This document shows, piece by piece, positions 17,528 to 25,407 of a stretch of DNA of 64,000 bases; position 1 is the stretch's first letter; every line of letters begins with the position of its first letter. The notes beneath the pieces were generated by a model. That model saw only the letters and a program-made list of their open reading frames with translations. It was not told where the DNA came from and did not search any database. A program made the translations under genes and the position numbers. This DNA comes from Dictyobacter formicarum. GTDB taxonomy: Bacteria > Chloroflexota > Ktedonobacteria > Ktedonobacterales > Ktedonobacteraceae. Location: positions 62,001-126,000 of the forward strand of contig NZ_BNJJ01000022.1 of NCBI RefSeq assembly GCF_016587435.1. The letters are read 5' to 3'.

Positions 17528-17662
17528 ATGGAAACCGAATATGTGATGTGGGGCGACGATCCAAAGCCCGAACCGAAACCCGATGATCCCCGGGGCGACG
17601 ATGGTGATTATGAGGATCTCGGCCCAGAACCATCGCCGGGAGAAGACGACAACAAGAAATAG
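17528..17662 (+). CDS. Acidic 44-residue peptide, candidate RiPP precursor
   Basis: The ATG at 17528 follows AGAAAGGGA. The peptide has 44 residues, is very rich in Asp, Glu, Pro and Gly and has repeated PKPEPKP and PEPSPGEDD segments. It contains an Asp-Gly pair (D25-G26), the favoured site of aspartimide formation. It ends 91 bp before a protein-isoaspartate methyltransferase homologue. Imiditides and some graspetides pair such a methyltransferase with a short precursor and make an aspartimide. The N-terminal part (METEYVMWGDD) would be the leader. The role is inferred from neighbourhood and composition. Confidence 0.55.
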   Translation: METEYVMWGDDPKPEPKPDDPRGDDGDYEDLGPEPSPGEDDNKK

Positions 17663-17753
17663 GTAAGGACATATCCGACACGGGAGGGGAAACATACGTT
17701 TGATGTTTCTCCTCTTTTTTTCTCCCATCTCACCATGAAAGGAAGAGAAACCT

Positions 17754-18848
17754 ATGGATCAAGCACCTGTTCCTGTGTTGCAGGATCAACTCGTCAGAGC
17801 CATCCAGGCCGAAGACGTCCAGCAAGCCGATATCCTCAACGCCTTTCGCCGCGTCCCGCGCCATGCCTTTGTGCCTGTTTTTTTTGACCGGGTTACCCCC
17901 AATGCACGTGAATGGAGGATGGTGTCCTCCGACCAGGCTGAGTGGTTGCAAAAGGTCTACACCAACCAGCCGCTCACCATCTCGATTGATCAGGATGGCT
18001 ATCCAGATAGCAGCTCCTCCCATCCTGGCCTGATGGCAAGGATGCTCCAATCGGTCCAGCTCCACCCAGGGAGTCGTGTCTTAGAGATTGGCACCGGCAC
18101 GGGCTATAATGCGGCTCTGGTAGCGGCTCTGGTTGGTACGACCAATGTCATCACGGTTGATATCAACGCGGCGCTCCTCGATGCCGCGCGCGCACGCATT
18201 GAGCGCATTGTTGGCCCTGGTGTCCGGGTCCTGCACGCCGATGGCCGCAATCTGCCGGCCAATCTCGGCCTGTTTGATGCGCTTATCGTGACCGGTGCGC
18301 ATGAGCGTGTCGAGCCATCCTGGATCAACGCCCTGGCCCCTGGAGGAAGAATCATCTTCAACTGGGCACAGGGTTTGATCAAAGTGATGCTGGAAGCGGA
18401 GAAGGTTGGTGATACCTTAGTGGGGCGTGTCTGCGAGTACGGTGGCGAATTCATGTTCCTGCATGCGGGCAATGGCGTCAAACGCACCCTCCTTCCCTGC
18501 ACCCCATTAGAGCTGGTGGAAGCAACAGCCTTTCAATCCCAGATCTTTGATGATCCCGATTTCAGCTTTTTCCTTCAGATCCATATCCCCTTGGCGTATT
18601 CGCTCTGGCGCAAATCAACGGGGGCCAAAGTGTATGTGGTCGAAGAACAAGAACACCATCGCATGCTTCAGTTCTTCCCAGAAAAAATCCGTGGGGATCG
18701 CTCGCTCTGGGAGGAGATCCAAACGCTCTACGCGCAGTTTGACAATCTTGCTCGCCCCAAATACACAACGTTTACGTTCTCTTGTACCCTTGAGGGACAC
18801 ATGACATTTGCGCTGGACAGAGCAACCCTCCAGCATTCCCCTTTGTAG
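17754..18848 (+). CDS. Protein-L-isoaspartate O-methyltransferase homologue, RiPP-associated type
   Basis: A 364-residue SAM-dependent methyltransferase. The PIMT substrate loop is near SSSSHPGLMARML (86-98) and the SAM motif is VLEIGTGTGYNAAL (109-122), followed by VITVDIN and HADGRNLP. The C-terminal 130 residues extend beyond housekeeping PIMT (about 210 residues), as in the longer PIMT homologues of peptide natural-product clusters (FxLD lanthipeptide, graspetide, imiditide). It would methylate an aspartate side chain, leading to aspartimide. A GAAAGGAAG site precedes the ATG. The acidic peptide upstream is the likely substrate. Confidence 0.75.
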   Translation: MDQAPVPVLQDQLVRAIQAEDVQQADILNAFRRVPRHAFVPVFFDRVTPNAREWRMVSSDQAEWLQKVYTNQPLTISIDQDGYPDSSSSHPGLMARMLQSVQLHPGSRVLEIGTGTGYNAALVAALVGTTNVITVDINAALLDAARARIERIVGPGVRVLHADGRNLPANLGLFDALIVTGAHERVEPSWINALAPGGRIIFNWAQGLIKVMLEAEKVGDTLVGRVCEYGGEFMFLHAGNGVKRTLLPCTPLELVEATAFQSQIFDDPDFSFFLQIHIPLAYSLWRKSTGAKVYVVEEQEHHRMLQFFPEKIRGDRSLWEEIQTLYAQFDNLARPKYTTFTFSCTLEGHMTFALDRATLQHSPL

Positions 18849-18885
18849 AAGGAGCATTCCCCCGTGTGTGACACTGGCGTTCGTT

Positions 18886-18952
18886 GTGACTGACGATCTC
18901 TGGTCACATGCTCCATCTCGCGGCGCGGTCGTGACCATTGGCCAGCCGTCAC
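18886..18952. repeat. GTGAC-N12-GTCAC palindrome cluster 5 (two units)
   Basis: Palindromes at 18886-18907 and 18931-18952 with a 23-bp gap, plus an isolated GTGAC at 18868. They lie 38 bp after the methyltransferase stop. Confidence 0.8.
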
Positions 18953-19168
18953 ACATGGGATCTCCATTGCGTTACCTGTGGATGTTACGTTTTGGATGGC
19001 AATCAGAGGGTTTTTATTCTCGCATTGGGGATCACAAACCCTCTTGTGGCCGCTTCTCCTCAAGGTTTCTGCGCGTTCCCCCCTTTGCTGTGCTGACGCC
19101 CGGTATGCTGATACCGTTCCCATTGATTGCGATGGGAAGAGTAGCTGCATAGCAAGGAGTATTATGAC

Positions 19169-19789
19169 ATGCAATCTCTTAGCACATACACCCATCAAGG
19201 TACGAATCCACACAAAGGAACCCGAAAGCATAGAGGAAACAGGCCGAGATACCTCTACCTCGCAAGCGTGCTCGCCCTGTTCTGTAGTCTCCTGATGCTC
19301 TCCTCTCCCCCAGCTTCAGCCCATTCATTGGCAGGACGTGGGGGAAACACATCACCCAGCAGTCATCAGGCAAGCATCAATGCGTATGCCTCCTATGTAT
19401 CTTGTTCCGGCTCAGGCTGTAGCCATACCGACCCATACGCCACGGGATGTGCAAACACGATGTATACCGTGGCAGCAATCAACTGGTCCTGGGGGCGGAT
19501 TGAATTAGAATATTCAAGCCAGTGTGGCACCAACTGGGCGCAGATCTATAGCTGGACCGGACCACGATCTATGAATGTCGCCATATGGAGGGCATCGGGT
19601 CCAGATGGTCCAACGGATAGCGAATCTTTTAAGAGTAGTCAATATAGTTGGCTTGCTACCTATCAACTGTATTCACCACATAATAAGGCGAGCGCGGCCT
19701 CATGCCTAAGTAACGATTGTATAGGAGAGCTTGATAACGGAAGGCTGTACTTTATATCGGGAAGCGCAGTGCAAACCGCGTACTACTAA
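19169..19789 (+). CDS. Secreted DUF2690-type protein
   Basis: A 206-residue precursor with a basic N-terminus, a hydrophobic signal segment (about 29-48) and a likely cleavage after PPASAHS. The mature part matches DUF2690: CSGSGCSHTDPYATGCA, then a stretch with SWGRIELEYSSQCGTNWAQ and later paired cysteines, implying a disulphide-bonded extracellular domain. Such proteins are common in actinobacteria and Ktedonobacteria; their role is unknown. AAGGAG lies 9 bp before the ATG. Confidence 0.75.
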   Translation: MQSLSTYTHQGTNPHKGTRKHRGNRPRYLYLASVLALFCSLLMLSSPPASAHSLAGRGGNTSPSSHQASINAYASYVSCSGSGCSHTDPYATGCANTMYTVAAINWSWGRIELEYSSQCGTNWAQIYSWTGPRSMNVAIWRASGPDGPTDSESFKSSQYSWLATYQLYSPHNKASAASCLSNDCIGELDNGRLYFISGSAVQTAYY

Positions 19790-19816
19790 GTCGATATTTA
19801 CGAAGGGGCAGACGCC

Positions 19817-20134
19817 ATGAGTCGATACACATTTTGCGGACAGAGTCCTCGGTATCGCATCATCACGGGATATGATCCGGCGCTATCTTCACTTTTTGCC
19901 CAAGTCGAAGATCTAGCATTTGAAACACGGGGGGCCATCATAAATGAACATGCCTCGATTGGGGATAACCCAGAGGAAGGATTACTCATCTGGGTTGGAG
20001 CAGACGCACCAATAACAGACGTACACGATATTGAAAAGGCCATTGCCGCCTATAGCACCATCCCCCAGGACATCCTGGTACGCCTTCAACGCGACCAAGA
20101 ACGCCACGGACAACCACCAGAAAACATGTGCTGA
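19817..20134 (+). CDS. Hypothetical protein
   Basis: A 105-residue soluble acidic protein of unknown family (SSLFAQVEDLAFETRGAIINEH, LLIWVGADAPI). It starts 27 bp after the DUF2690 gene behind GAAGGGG, so the two are probably cotranscribed. A terminator follows at 20158-20186. Confidence 0.55.
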   Translation: MSRYTFCGQSPRYRIITGYDPALSSLFAQVEDLAFETRGAIINEHASIGDNPEEGLLIWVGADAPITDVHDIEKAIAAYSTIPQDILVRLQRDQERHGQPPENMC

Positions 20135-20157
20135 CTCCTGTTTTTCCCCAAAAAAAA

Positions 20158-20186
20158 AGCCCCTCTATTTAGAAAATAGAGGGGCT
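20158..20186. terminator. Bidirectional terminator
   Basis: AGCCCCTCTATT pairs with AATAGAGGGGCT, with an A run on the left and CCTTTT on the right. It lies between the convergent genes ending at 20134 and 20209 and can serve both, most strongly the leftward one. Confidence 0.85.
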
Positions 20187-20208
20187 CCTTTTCACAATTA
20201 TTCCAGAG

Positions 20209-21345
20209 TTACACGTGGATGACGGGCAGCACATGCCGTGATTTGCCGGGAGTCTTCTTCGCCTGCATCCTCTGCAGCTTTCGTTGGGCACGCTCAGCGA
20301 GAAGAACGAGCCATTGCTGGCGCCGGGGATGCTGTTCGAGTAGCATCCGCATTTCCTCAGTGAGTAATTCTGGCAGCAGATCACACAACCACCGCTGTGG
20401 TTGAAAGGAATAGCCTGACTGAATTTCTAACCAGCATAACGACCGGTAGTATTCAGGCTGCGCTCGTGCGCCTGCTAAGAGCGTTGGAACATCCCCCAGG
20501 ATACAGAGAGAACAGCTCAGCCGATTGGCCCCCATCACGTAGGCCGGATGCGCTGGCCAGCCCGCCAACGCCTGCTCACGCATGGACGCATTTTGATTTG
20601 TGACCCCCTCCTGATACAGAATTCGCCGTTCATCCAACTCCTCCTGAGTCGTGCCACATGCTTGCCACACCTGCTCACGGCTCCAACCCAAGATGGGGTA
20701 CCAGGTAAAAGCCAGGCGCGGACCATGTTGCGAGGGCTGCGCAGATACAGGATCTAGATCAGCAAAGAGAGTCAGTTGGTGGTAGGCATCATACTCTTCC
20801 TGGCGCTCTTGCCTGTAGAGGAGCCAGGCATCTTCCGGTGAAGCACTCTCACGGTACTGCTTCCCGCTAATCCCCTGACGCAAGCTCACTGAAGGTTTCT
20901 GCGCCCGGGCACGGCTTTCTTTCGCCCGAATGCCCTCAGCACTAACCACCAGCTGCGACGAGCGCAGATACTGATCAATGGGAGACCGCTTGAGATCGCT
21001 GGTGCAATAGCGAGCTGCTGATGATGGCCAAAAAGGCGCACTATCTTCCAGCGTAGCCCGCCGCTCCTCAAATTTATCGAGCAGGTCGCCGGCGGCGCGA
21101 TGCACCACGATCAGTTCCACCTGTAGCGACTGACACAGGTGGGCGAGGAATGGTCGTGTCTGCTGCCACTCCGCTCGCCCCAGATCGGCGAAAATGGCGA
21201 AGAGCCGGCCAGAATAGCGCTGCGCTCGCCACCACGCCACGACAGCAGTGAGCAGCGCCTGACTGTCTTTGCCACCGCTCACGCTGATAGCGCAGTCTGC
21301 GCCTGCCTCGAAGGCTTCCAGCAGAACAAGAGGAATAGAAAACAT
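20209..21345 (-). CDS. PAPS reductase-like PP-loop protein
   Basis: A 378-residue member of the adenosine-phosphosulphate reductase/DndC superfamily. The ATP-pyrophosphatase loop SGGKDS is at 23-28, with CTSDLKRSPI near 113 and WYPILGWSREQVW in the middle. A later RLSCSLCILGDVP gives a cysteine pair that may hold an iron-sulphur cluster. Plasmid and phage members take part in nucleic-acid modification (DndC in phosphorothioation) rather than sulphate assimilation. It is the last gene of a leftward block with DpdA-like and C5-methylase genes, which supports a DNA-modification role. The exact reaction is unknown. Confidence 0.75.
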   Translation of the reverse strand: MFSIPLVLLEAFEAGADCAISVSGGKDSQALLTAVVAWWRAQRYSGRLFAIFADLGRAEWQQTRPFLAHLCQSLQVELIVVHRAAGDLLDKFEERRATLEDSAPFWPSSAARYCTSDLKRSPIDQYLRSSQLVVSAEGIRAKESRARAQKPSVSLRQGISGKQYRESASPEDAWLLYRQERQEEYDAYHQLTLFADLDPVSAQPSQHGPRLAFTWYPILGWSREQVWQACGTTQEELDERRILYQEGVTNQNASMREQALAGWPAHPAYVMGANRLSCSLCILGDVPTLLAGARAQPEYYRSLCWLEIQSGYSFQPQRWLCDLLPELLTEEMRMLLEQHPRRQQWLVLLAERAQRKLQRMQAKKTPGKSRHVLPVIHV

Positions 21346-21375
21346 AGAAAGCTCCTTCTTGCAATTACATCAAGA

Positions 21376-22329
21376 TTAATCAATAAAATCATTAGGATGA
21401 GAAAAAGGTATAAGAGTGGAGTTTGACATCTTATCCCTGTGCGTAAACTCAATAAACAGGGAAGCTTGTACCGGCTTCTGCTGCGCATGTTTGACATTGC
21501 CAGCGTAGCGGGGATAGGACACCTGCCAGCTGTATTCACGCACGGAGAAACCACTCGCCTGGCGTAACTTGTGCTCTCGGCCAAAGAGCCCACTCCAGGC
21601 GCCGGTATCGCATGAAATCACCCCTGGCAAGGCAGACCCCGATTGGAGTTCCTTGAGCTTGACTCCCCACAGATGCAAAGGAATATCCCGGCCAATAATC
21701 GCCTGCACCCGAGCAATCACTTCTAAGATAAAGGTGAGTGGTCGCCCACACAGGCTTCCCAGGCCCACACGAAAGGAGTTGCCATATTGAGTATCAGGTT
21801 GATCATCATTCCACCACCCCGTATCCGCGTAGTAGTCGTGCATCTGCCGAATGAGGGGTAAAAGATCACGTGCATGCTGTTCAAATTGGTCGAGGGAATA
21901 CCCCTGGATAGTCGAAACCCAACACCATGGCACATCCCGATAGCACTGCCAGAACTGCCAGGCCATCCGGGTGGTCCAGGCTTGCCGTTCCGCAACCAGT
22001 GCCGCCCCTGGATCGCCCCGTGTCGCTGAGAGGCAGCAGAGATCCAGTATGGCAGCCCACTGCGGCAGCCACACATAGAGCCAGCGTAAATACTGTGCTG
22101 GCGTAAACCGATAGTGCCCTCCCCATTTCAGCGTGGCCGTAAAGGCGCCGCAATCAGCTCCTTTGACAGGAGCAGCAGCCACGCTCGAAAGATGCCGGGG
22201 AGTACACAGATAGTAGTGACCTCGGCTGTTCGCCCGACAAAAACTGGCGGCCGAGAGAAGCACCGAGGAGGCAGGAATATCAGCGCGCAATTCCTTGGAG
22301 CTCACGGTGTAGTACAGTTGAGGATGCAT
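21376..22329 (-). CDS. DpdA-like tRNA-guanine transglycosylase paralogue
   Basis: A 317-residue protein with the pattern of TGT-superfamily base-exchange enzymes of the DpdA type. It has KGADCGAFTAT (58-65, first catalytic aspartate D59), VGLGSLCGR (188-196), LHLWGVK (218-224) and ISCDTGAWSG with the candidate nucleophile D241. DpdA swaps guanine in DNA for a 7-deazaguanine such as preQ0. The ATG at 22329, behind CTGGAGAT, is preferred to an upstream start that reads through a hairpin. No preQ0-synthesis genes are in the window. The assignment is by motif reading. Confidence 0.62.
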   Translation of the reverse strand: MHPQLYYTVSSKELRADIPASSVLLSAASFCRANSRGHYYLCTPRHLSSVAAAPVKGADCGAFTATLKWGGHYRFTPAQYLRWLYVWLPQWAAILDLCCLSATRGDPGAALVAERQAWTTRMAWQFWQCYRDVPWCWVSTIQGYSLDQFEQHARDLLPLIRQMHDYYADTGWWNDDQPDTQYGNSFRVGLGSLCGRPLTFILEVIARVQAIIGRDIPLHLWGVKLKELQSGSALPGVISCDTGAWSGLFGREHKLRQASGFSVREYSWQVSYPRYAGNVKHAQQKPVQASLFIEFTHRDKMSNSTLIPFSHPNDFID

Positions 22330-22352
22330 CGTATCTCCAGGCAAAAGAAAAA

Positions 22353-22382
22353 GGGATGAATGCACTGAAAAGCATTCACCCC
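22353..22382 (-). terminator. Leader hairpin before the DpdA-like gene
   Basis: GGGATGAATGC and GCATTCACCCC form a stem with a U-rich tract on the leftward transcript, ending about 20 bases before the gene start. Confidence 0.55.
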
Positions 22383-22403
22383 AGGATTGGGAAAGAGAAA
22401 AGA

Positions 22404-22434
22404 GGTCCAGGCATGCTATCGTCATACCTGGACC
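22404..22434 (-). terminator. Hairpin after the GIY-YIG gene
   Basis: GGTCCAGG and CCTGGACC pair around a 15-base loop, 14 bp beyond the stop of the GIY-YIG gene. Confidence 0.45.
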
Positions 22435-22447
22435 AGTGATAAGAAAA

Positions 22448-22747
22448 TCAAATTTCACGTTGAAGAAGCGTGTTCCTCGGCGGAAGAGAGCATACGTGGG
22501 GATGGCACAGTGGGCAGAGACGTGGCCCAGCTTTTTGGCGTTTCAAACGGCGTTCGAGGGCACGATCTCCGTCTTCCCAGACCCGAGCCAATTGCCAGGA
22601 AATCCCATGCTCCTTGATCACTTCCATCAGGCGCGCGCCACGTCCAGAACGGTGCGCTTCCAGACGCGCTGGCAGATCATCGGTCCAGCCGAGGTAATGG
22701 CCGGCGTGCTGGTAACGCTTCTCAAAGTGGAGAAGATAAACAGTCAT
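22448..22747 (-). CDS. Small GIY-YIG endonuclease-like protein
   Basis: A 99-residue protein with the GIY-YIG layout: VYLLHFE at the N-terminus in place of GIY, HYLGWTDDLPARLEAH, then GARLMEVIKEHG and ALERRLKRQKA. A C-terminal CPLCHPHVC is a possible zinc site. Such small proteins nick DNA or act in repair and mobile elements. The ATG at 22747 follows AGGAGGAG. It lies between the C5 methylase and the DpdA-like gene. Confidence 0.6.
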   Translation of the reverse strand: MTVYLLHFEKRYQHAGHYLGWTDDLPARLEAHRSGRGARLMEVIKEHGISWQLARVWEDGDRALERRLKRQKAGPRLCPLCHPHVCSLPPRNTLLQREI

Positions 22748-22771
22748 CAAAGGGCTCCTCCTGAATAAGCG

Positions 22772-23821
22772 TTACCATAGGACCAGTTGCTGCAGGTCCT
22801 TCGGCAGAGGATCAGGTTCGTGGAGAATCCGGAGTGCTTCCCCCATTTCCTCTTCGCGTCGTCGAGGATCGGCAATCTCGCGATAACCATGCGGCTGGGG
22901 CACTGTCGCCAGACGGCGAATCGCCATAAAGTAACGGCGGGCTGCGTGACCGAGCGCATAAGCCATAGCCGGCATTACGGAATCGATCACCATGTCGTAG
23001 GACTCACCTAGCGGTCCTACGAAGCGATAATCGCGTGGAAAGCGATGCAGATTGGCGCACTCCCGAACTGAGAAGGGCCGGACACCTCGCGGTGCCCAGC
23101 GATCTCGGACCAGGAACAGGCTGCGGTCTCGCCCGTAATTTGCAAAGAGGTTGACGGGCTCCTCTTGCTGGGGGTCGTAGATCTTCGGAGGGTCCCGATA
23201 TTCCCCATCAAGTCGTTTATACACATACTGGGGAATGTGGAGAGGCTCATCTTTCTCCAGGTAGGCGGCCAGTTGCTGACCCGGCCGGGCCAGTTGGACC
23301 TGGGCAATATGATCAAAGTCAAATGGTTGCCGGTGCAAGATGAGAAATACGCGTGCTTTGCGCTGCAGCGTAAAATCCTCACCATAGAGCACCACTTCGG
23401 TGCAGTAGTAGAGCGGCAAAGCGCGAAAGGTCTCCATCACACGCCTGAATTTGCGCATGCCCAGGACGTTCTCCAGAATAATTATCTCTGGAAAACGCAA
23501 CACGATCTCGCGCAACGCTTCTAGATACAACGCATCTCCGGTCCATGTTCCGTGCATATTAGCGGCCAGCGTATAGTGGTCGCACGGAAAGGTGACAAAA
23601 AAGAGCGGGATGGACCCTGGCGGATAATCAGCCAACATCAACTGCTGAATAGGCCCTTCATGCACCGTGCATGAAGGAAAATTATGCCGAAGTGTTTTGC
23701 AGCGGTAGGGATTCACTTCCACGGCAAAGTGGGGGACCCATCCAGCAAGAGACAACCCACACATGTCCCCACCGGCCCCCGCAAAAAAGTGTGCTGTGTG
23801 CAGAACATGTTTAATATTCAT
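22772..23821 (-). CDS. DNA cytosine-5 methyltransferase-like protein
   Basis: A 349-residue protein with C5-methylase motifs: FAGAGG (13-18, SAM binding), VTFPCDHYT with catalytic Cys80, LENV (116-119) and QRKARVFLI. Motif IV reads PCD rather than the usual PCQ, so target base or activity may differ. The start at 23821 is chosen behind GAAAGG; an upstream frame to 23923 runs through a terminator-like hairpin. No cognate restriction enzyme is adjacent, so it is an orphan, possibly protecting the replicon. Confidence 0.75.
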   Translation of the reverse strand: MNIKHVLHTAHFFAGAGGDMCGLSLAGWVPHFAVEVNPYRCKTLRHNFPSCTVHEGPIQQLMLADYPPGSIPLFFVTFPCDHYTLAANMHGTWTGDALYLEALREIVLRFPEIIILENVLGMRKFRRVMETFRALPLYYCTEVVLYGEDFTLQRKARVFLILHRQPFDFDHIAQVQLARPGQQLAAYLEKDEPLHIPQYVYKRLDGEYRDPPKIYDPQQEEPVNLFANYGRDRSLFLVRDRWAPRGVRPFSVRECANLHRFPRDYRFVGPLGESYDMVIDSVMPAMAYALGHAARRYFMAIRRLATVPQPHGYREIADPRRREEEMGEALRILHEPDPLPKDLQQLVLW

Positions 23822-23850
23822 TGCGCTGGTGTCGCCTTTCCCCAACAACA

Positions 23851-23886
23851 AAAAACCCTTTGCTCGCTGAGGAGCAAAGGGTTTTT
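23851..23886 (-). terminator. Leader hairpin before the C5-methylase gene
   Basis: AAAAACCCTTTGCTC pairs perfectly with GAGCAAAGGGTTTTT. On the leftward transcript it ends in a U run only about 30 bases before the start codon. Confidence 0.7.
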
Positions 23887-23934
23887 CTTCTTTCTTCACC
23901 GTATCCGCCATGCCGAAAAGCAAACGGCTCCATC

Positions 23935-24396
23935 TTACGCTCCTTCCCCTGATTTCTCAGCTCTAAGGCACAGGAGCCGGTAGTGTTCTGGGTCATGTGC
24001 TAGATTACGCAATGTGTCGTCGCTGATCGCTTTAATACCTCCAGGGATGAAGACAGAACAATCAGAAACATAGGTACCAGGCTGCATGGTGCCGGTACTC
24101 AAAAAGATTTGTAAGGCCAGCTGCGTCTCACGATGAATGCAATGCATCCGCTCCATCTGCTCTCGGCTATACTCCTCACCAAGCTCCTCATTGGGTTGAG
24201 TAATCCCAATGATTTCGGCAATATCGCCATAGATATCGCTATTGCCGTAGGTTCTATGGCGGCTAATGGCAGGTGCTCCTGGGTTGGATGGAGAGCTTTT
24301 GCAATCCTCCCAGCAGACGTGCATACGCTTTATGAGCGCGATGTGCTCTGCGGTCACGGTAAAGAGATACAGGATCTCTCTTTGTGGTATATTCAT
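23935..24396 (-). CDS. Hypothetical protein
   Basis: A 153-residue soluble protein, no family recognised. It is helical with an acidic middle (GITQPNEELGEEYSREQME). GAGGAGAT precedes the ATG. It belongs to the leftward modification block with a hairpin on either side. Confidence 0.55.
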   Translation of the reverse strand: MNIPQREILYLFTVTAEHIALIKRMHVCWEDCKSSPSNPGAPAISRHRTYGNSDIYGDIAEIIGITQPNEELGEEYSREQMERMHCIHRETQLALQIFLSTGTMQPGTYVSDCSVFIPGGIKAISDDTLRNLAHDPEHYRLLCLRAEKSGEGA

Positions 24397-24416
24397 AAAT
24401 CTCCTCGTATCAAAAA

Positions 24417-24444
24417 GCTCCCCTCGCTGTTTCGCGAGGGGAGC
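24417..24444 (-). terminator. Leader hairpin before gene 23935-24396
   Basis: GCTCCCCTCG and CGAGGGGAGC with an A run to the left (U run in the transcript), about 20 bases before the next start codon. Confidence 0.7.
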
Positions 24445-24463
24445 ATATACACGCTTTTTCTAA

Positions 24464-24922
24464 TCAGCGGATGTTAGCGCCCAAGACCGGTTCGTGTTCC
24501 CAGCTAGCGATAATATGAACCTTATCCACACTCATCAGCATCTCAAATGCTCGCTCCAGACCATACTCTGCGACAAGATAGGCTGGAATATACGCCCAGG
24601 TCGCGACAGCGTCAGACGGATAAGGACCATCACCTGTGTAATCTTCGTCATACTGCACAGGCACAAAGTAGGTATCCGCATACGCTTTCGTGTATGCGTC
24701 TCTGCGAGCTTCTTGATTGTGAATAGCCGCGTTGCCGATCTCCACACCATGCTCCTGGATAATACGCGCTAAGGTCAACAGTTCTTCAGGCGCAAGAACT
24801 TGGCCATTCAACGTAATGCGGGACATGACTAGCCCGGTAATGGGTTGTTGATAAAAGAACTGCGAGATGGTTAGAGCCTCGCCAAAGGTGGCTTGCCATT
24901 TGAGTGTTTTGGGATCTGCCAC
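24464..24922 (-). CDS. Hypothetical protein
   Basis: A 152-residue protein of unknown family starting with GTG behind GAGGAGG. It has a long helical first half (EELLTLARIIQEHGVEIGNAAIHNQEARRDAY) and an aromatic, acidic middle (YFVPVQYDEDYTGDGPYPSD). Confidence 0.55.
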   Translation of the reverse strand: MADPKTLKWQATFGEALTISQFFYQQPITGLVMSRITLNGQVLAPEELLTLARIIQEHGVEIGNAAIHNQEARRDAYTKAYADTYFVPVQYDEDYTGDGPYPSDAVATWAYIPAYLVAEYGLERAFEMLMSVDKVHIIASWEHEPVLGANIR

Positions 24923-24942
24923 GGTGAATACCTCCTCAATAA

Positions 24943-24976
24943 AAAGTTCCCCTGGGTATCACACACCAGGGGAACT
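24943..24976 (-). terminator. Leader hairpin before gene 24464-24922
   Basis: AAGTTCCCCTGG and CCAGGGGAACTT with a U run that touches the ribosome site of the next gene. Its loop and most of its stem are shared with the hairpin at 25338-25371. Confidence 0.7.
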
Positions 24977-25009
24977 TACACACGCTTTTTTCGTGCTACT
25001 ACATGCGTA

Positions 25010-25306
25010 CTATGCTAGATTGCCGCCAATTTCTGGATATATCTTGACCTCAGCCAGAAGTTCCCCAATCACCAGAACATACCGCTGGCGGCATACAGGA
25101 CAGACAACAACGCGCTGCGTATATTCTTCGTCGAGCGGATATAAGAGCACGTGCGTACACTCTGGAGTGCGGCATGGCACAGCCACCAGAACTTGCATCG
25201 TCCATGCAAGTTCCTGCGAGGAATTGACGGTTACATCTGTTGTGTTATCATGGGCATCGCTACATTCAAAAATGTCAATGTTTGTTGCGTTATTCATGTC
25301 GTTCAT
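25010..25306 (-). CDS. Small protein with a zinc-ribbon-like cysteine set
   Basis: A 98-residue protein. CRTPECTHVLLYPLDEEYTQ followed by CPVCRQRYVLV gives two cysteine pairs typical of a zinc ribbon. The ATG at 25306 follows GGAGAT; a longer frame reaches 25453 but overlaps the WD40 gene and the hairpin. The function is unknown. Confidence 0.5.
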   Translation of the reverse strand: MNDMNNATNIDIFECSDAHDNTTDVTVNSSQELAWTMQVLVAVPCRTPECTHVLLYPLDEEYTQRVVVCPVCRQRYVLVIGELLAEVKIYPEIGGNLA

Positions 25307-25337
25307 AATGAAATCTCCAATCAATACTGACCAAGAC

Positions 25338-25371
25338 AAGCTCCCCTGGGTATCACACACCAGGGGAGCTT
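25338..25371 (-). terminator. Leader hairpin before gene 25010-25306
   Basis: AAGCTCCCCTGG and CCAGGGGAGCTT, near-identical in loop and stem to the hairpin at 24943-24976. Confidence 0.65.
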
Positions 25372-25407
25372 TTACATGGCTTTTACATGTTTGAATACTT
25401 GAATAAC

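Noticed and set aside
24943..25371. CRISPR-like repeat pair from the two near-identical hairpins
   Set aside because: Only two copies, 395 bp apart, each with terminator features and a gene between them.
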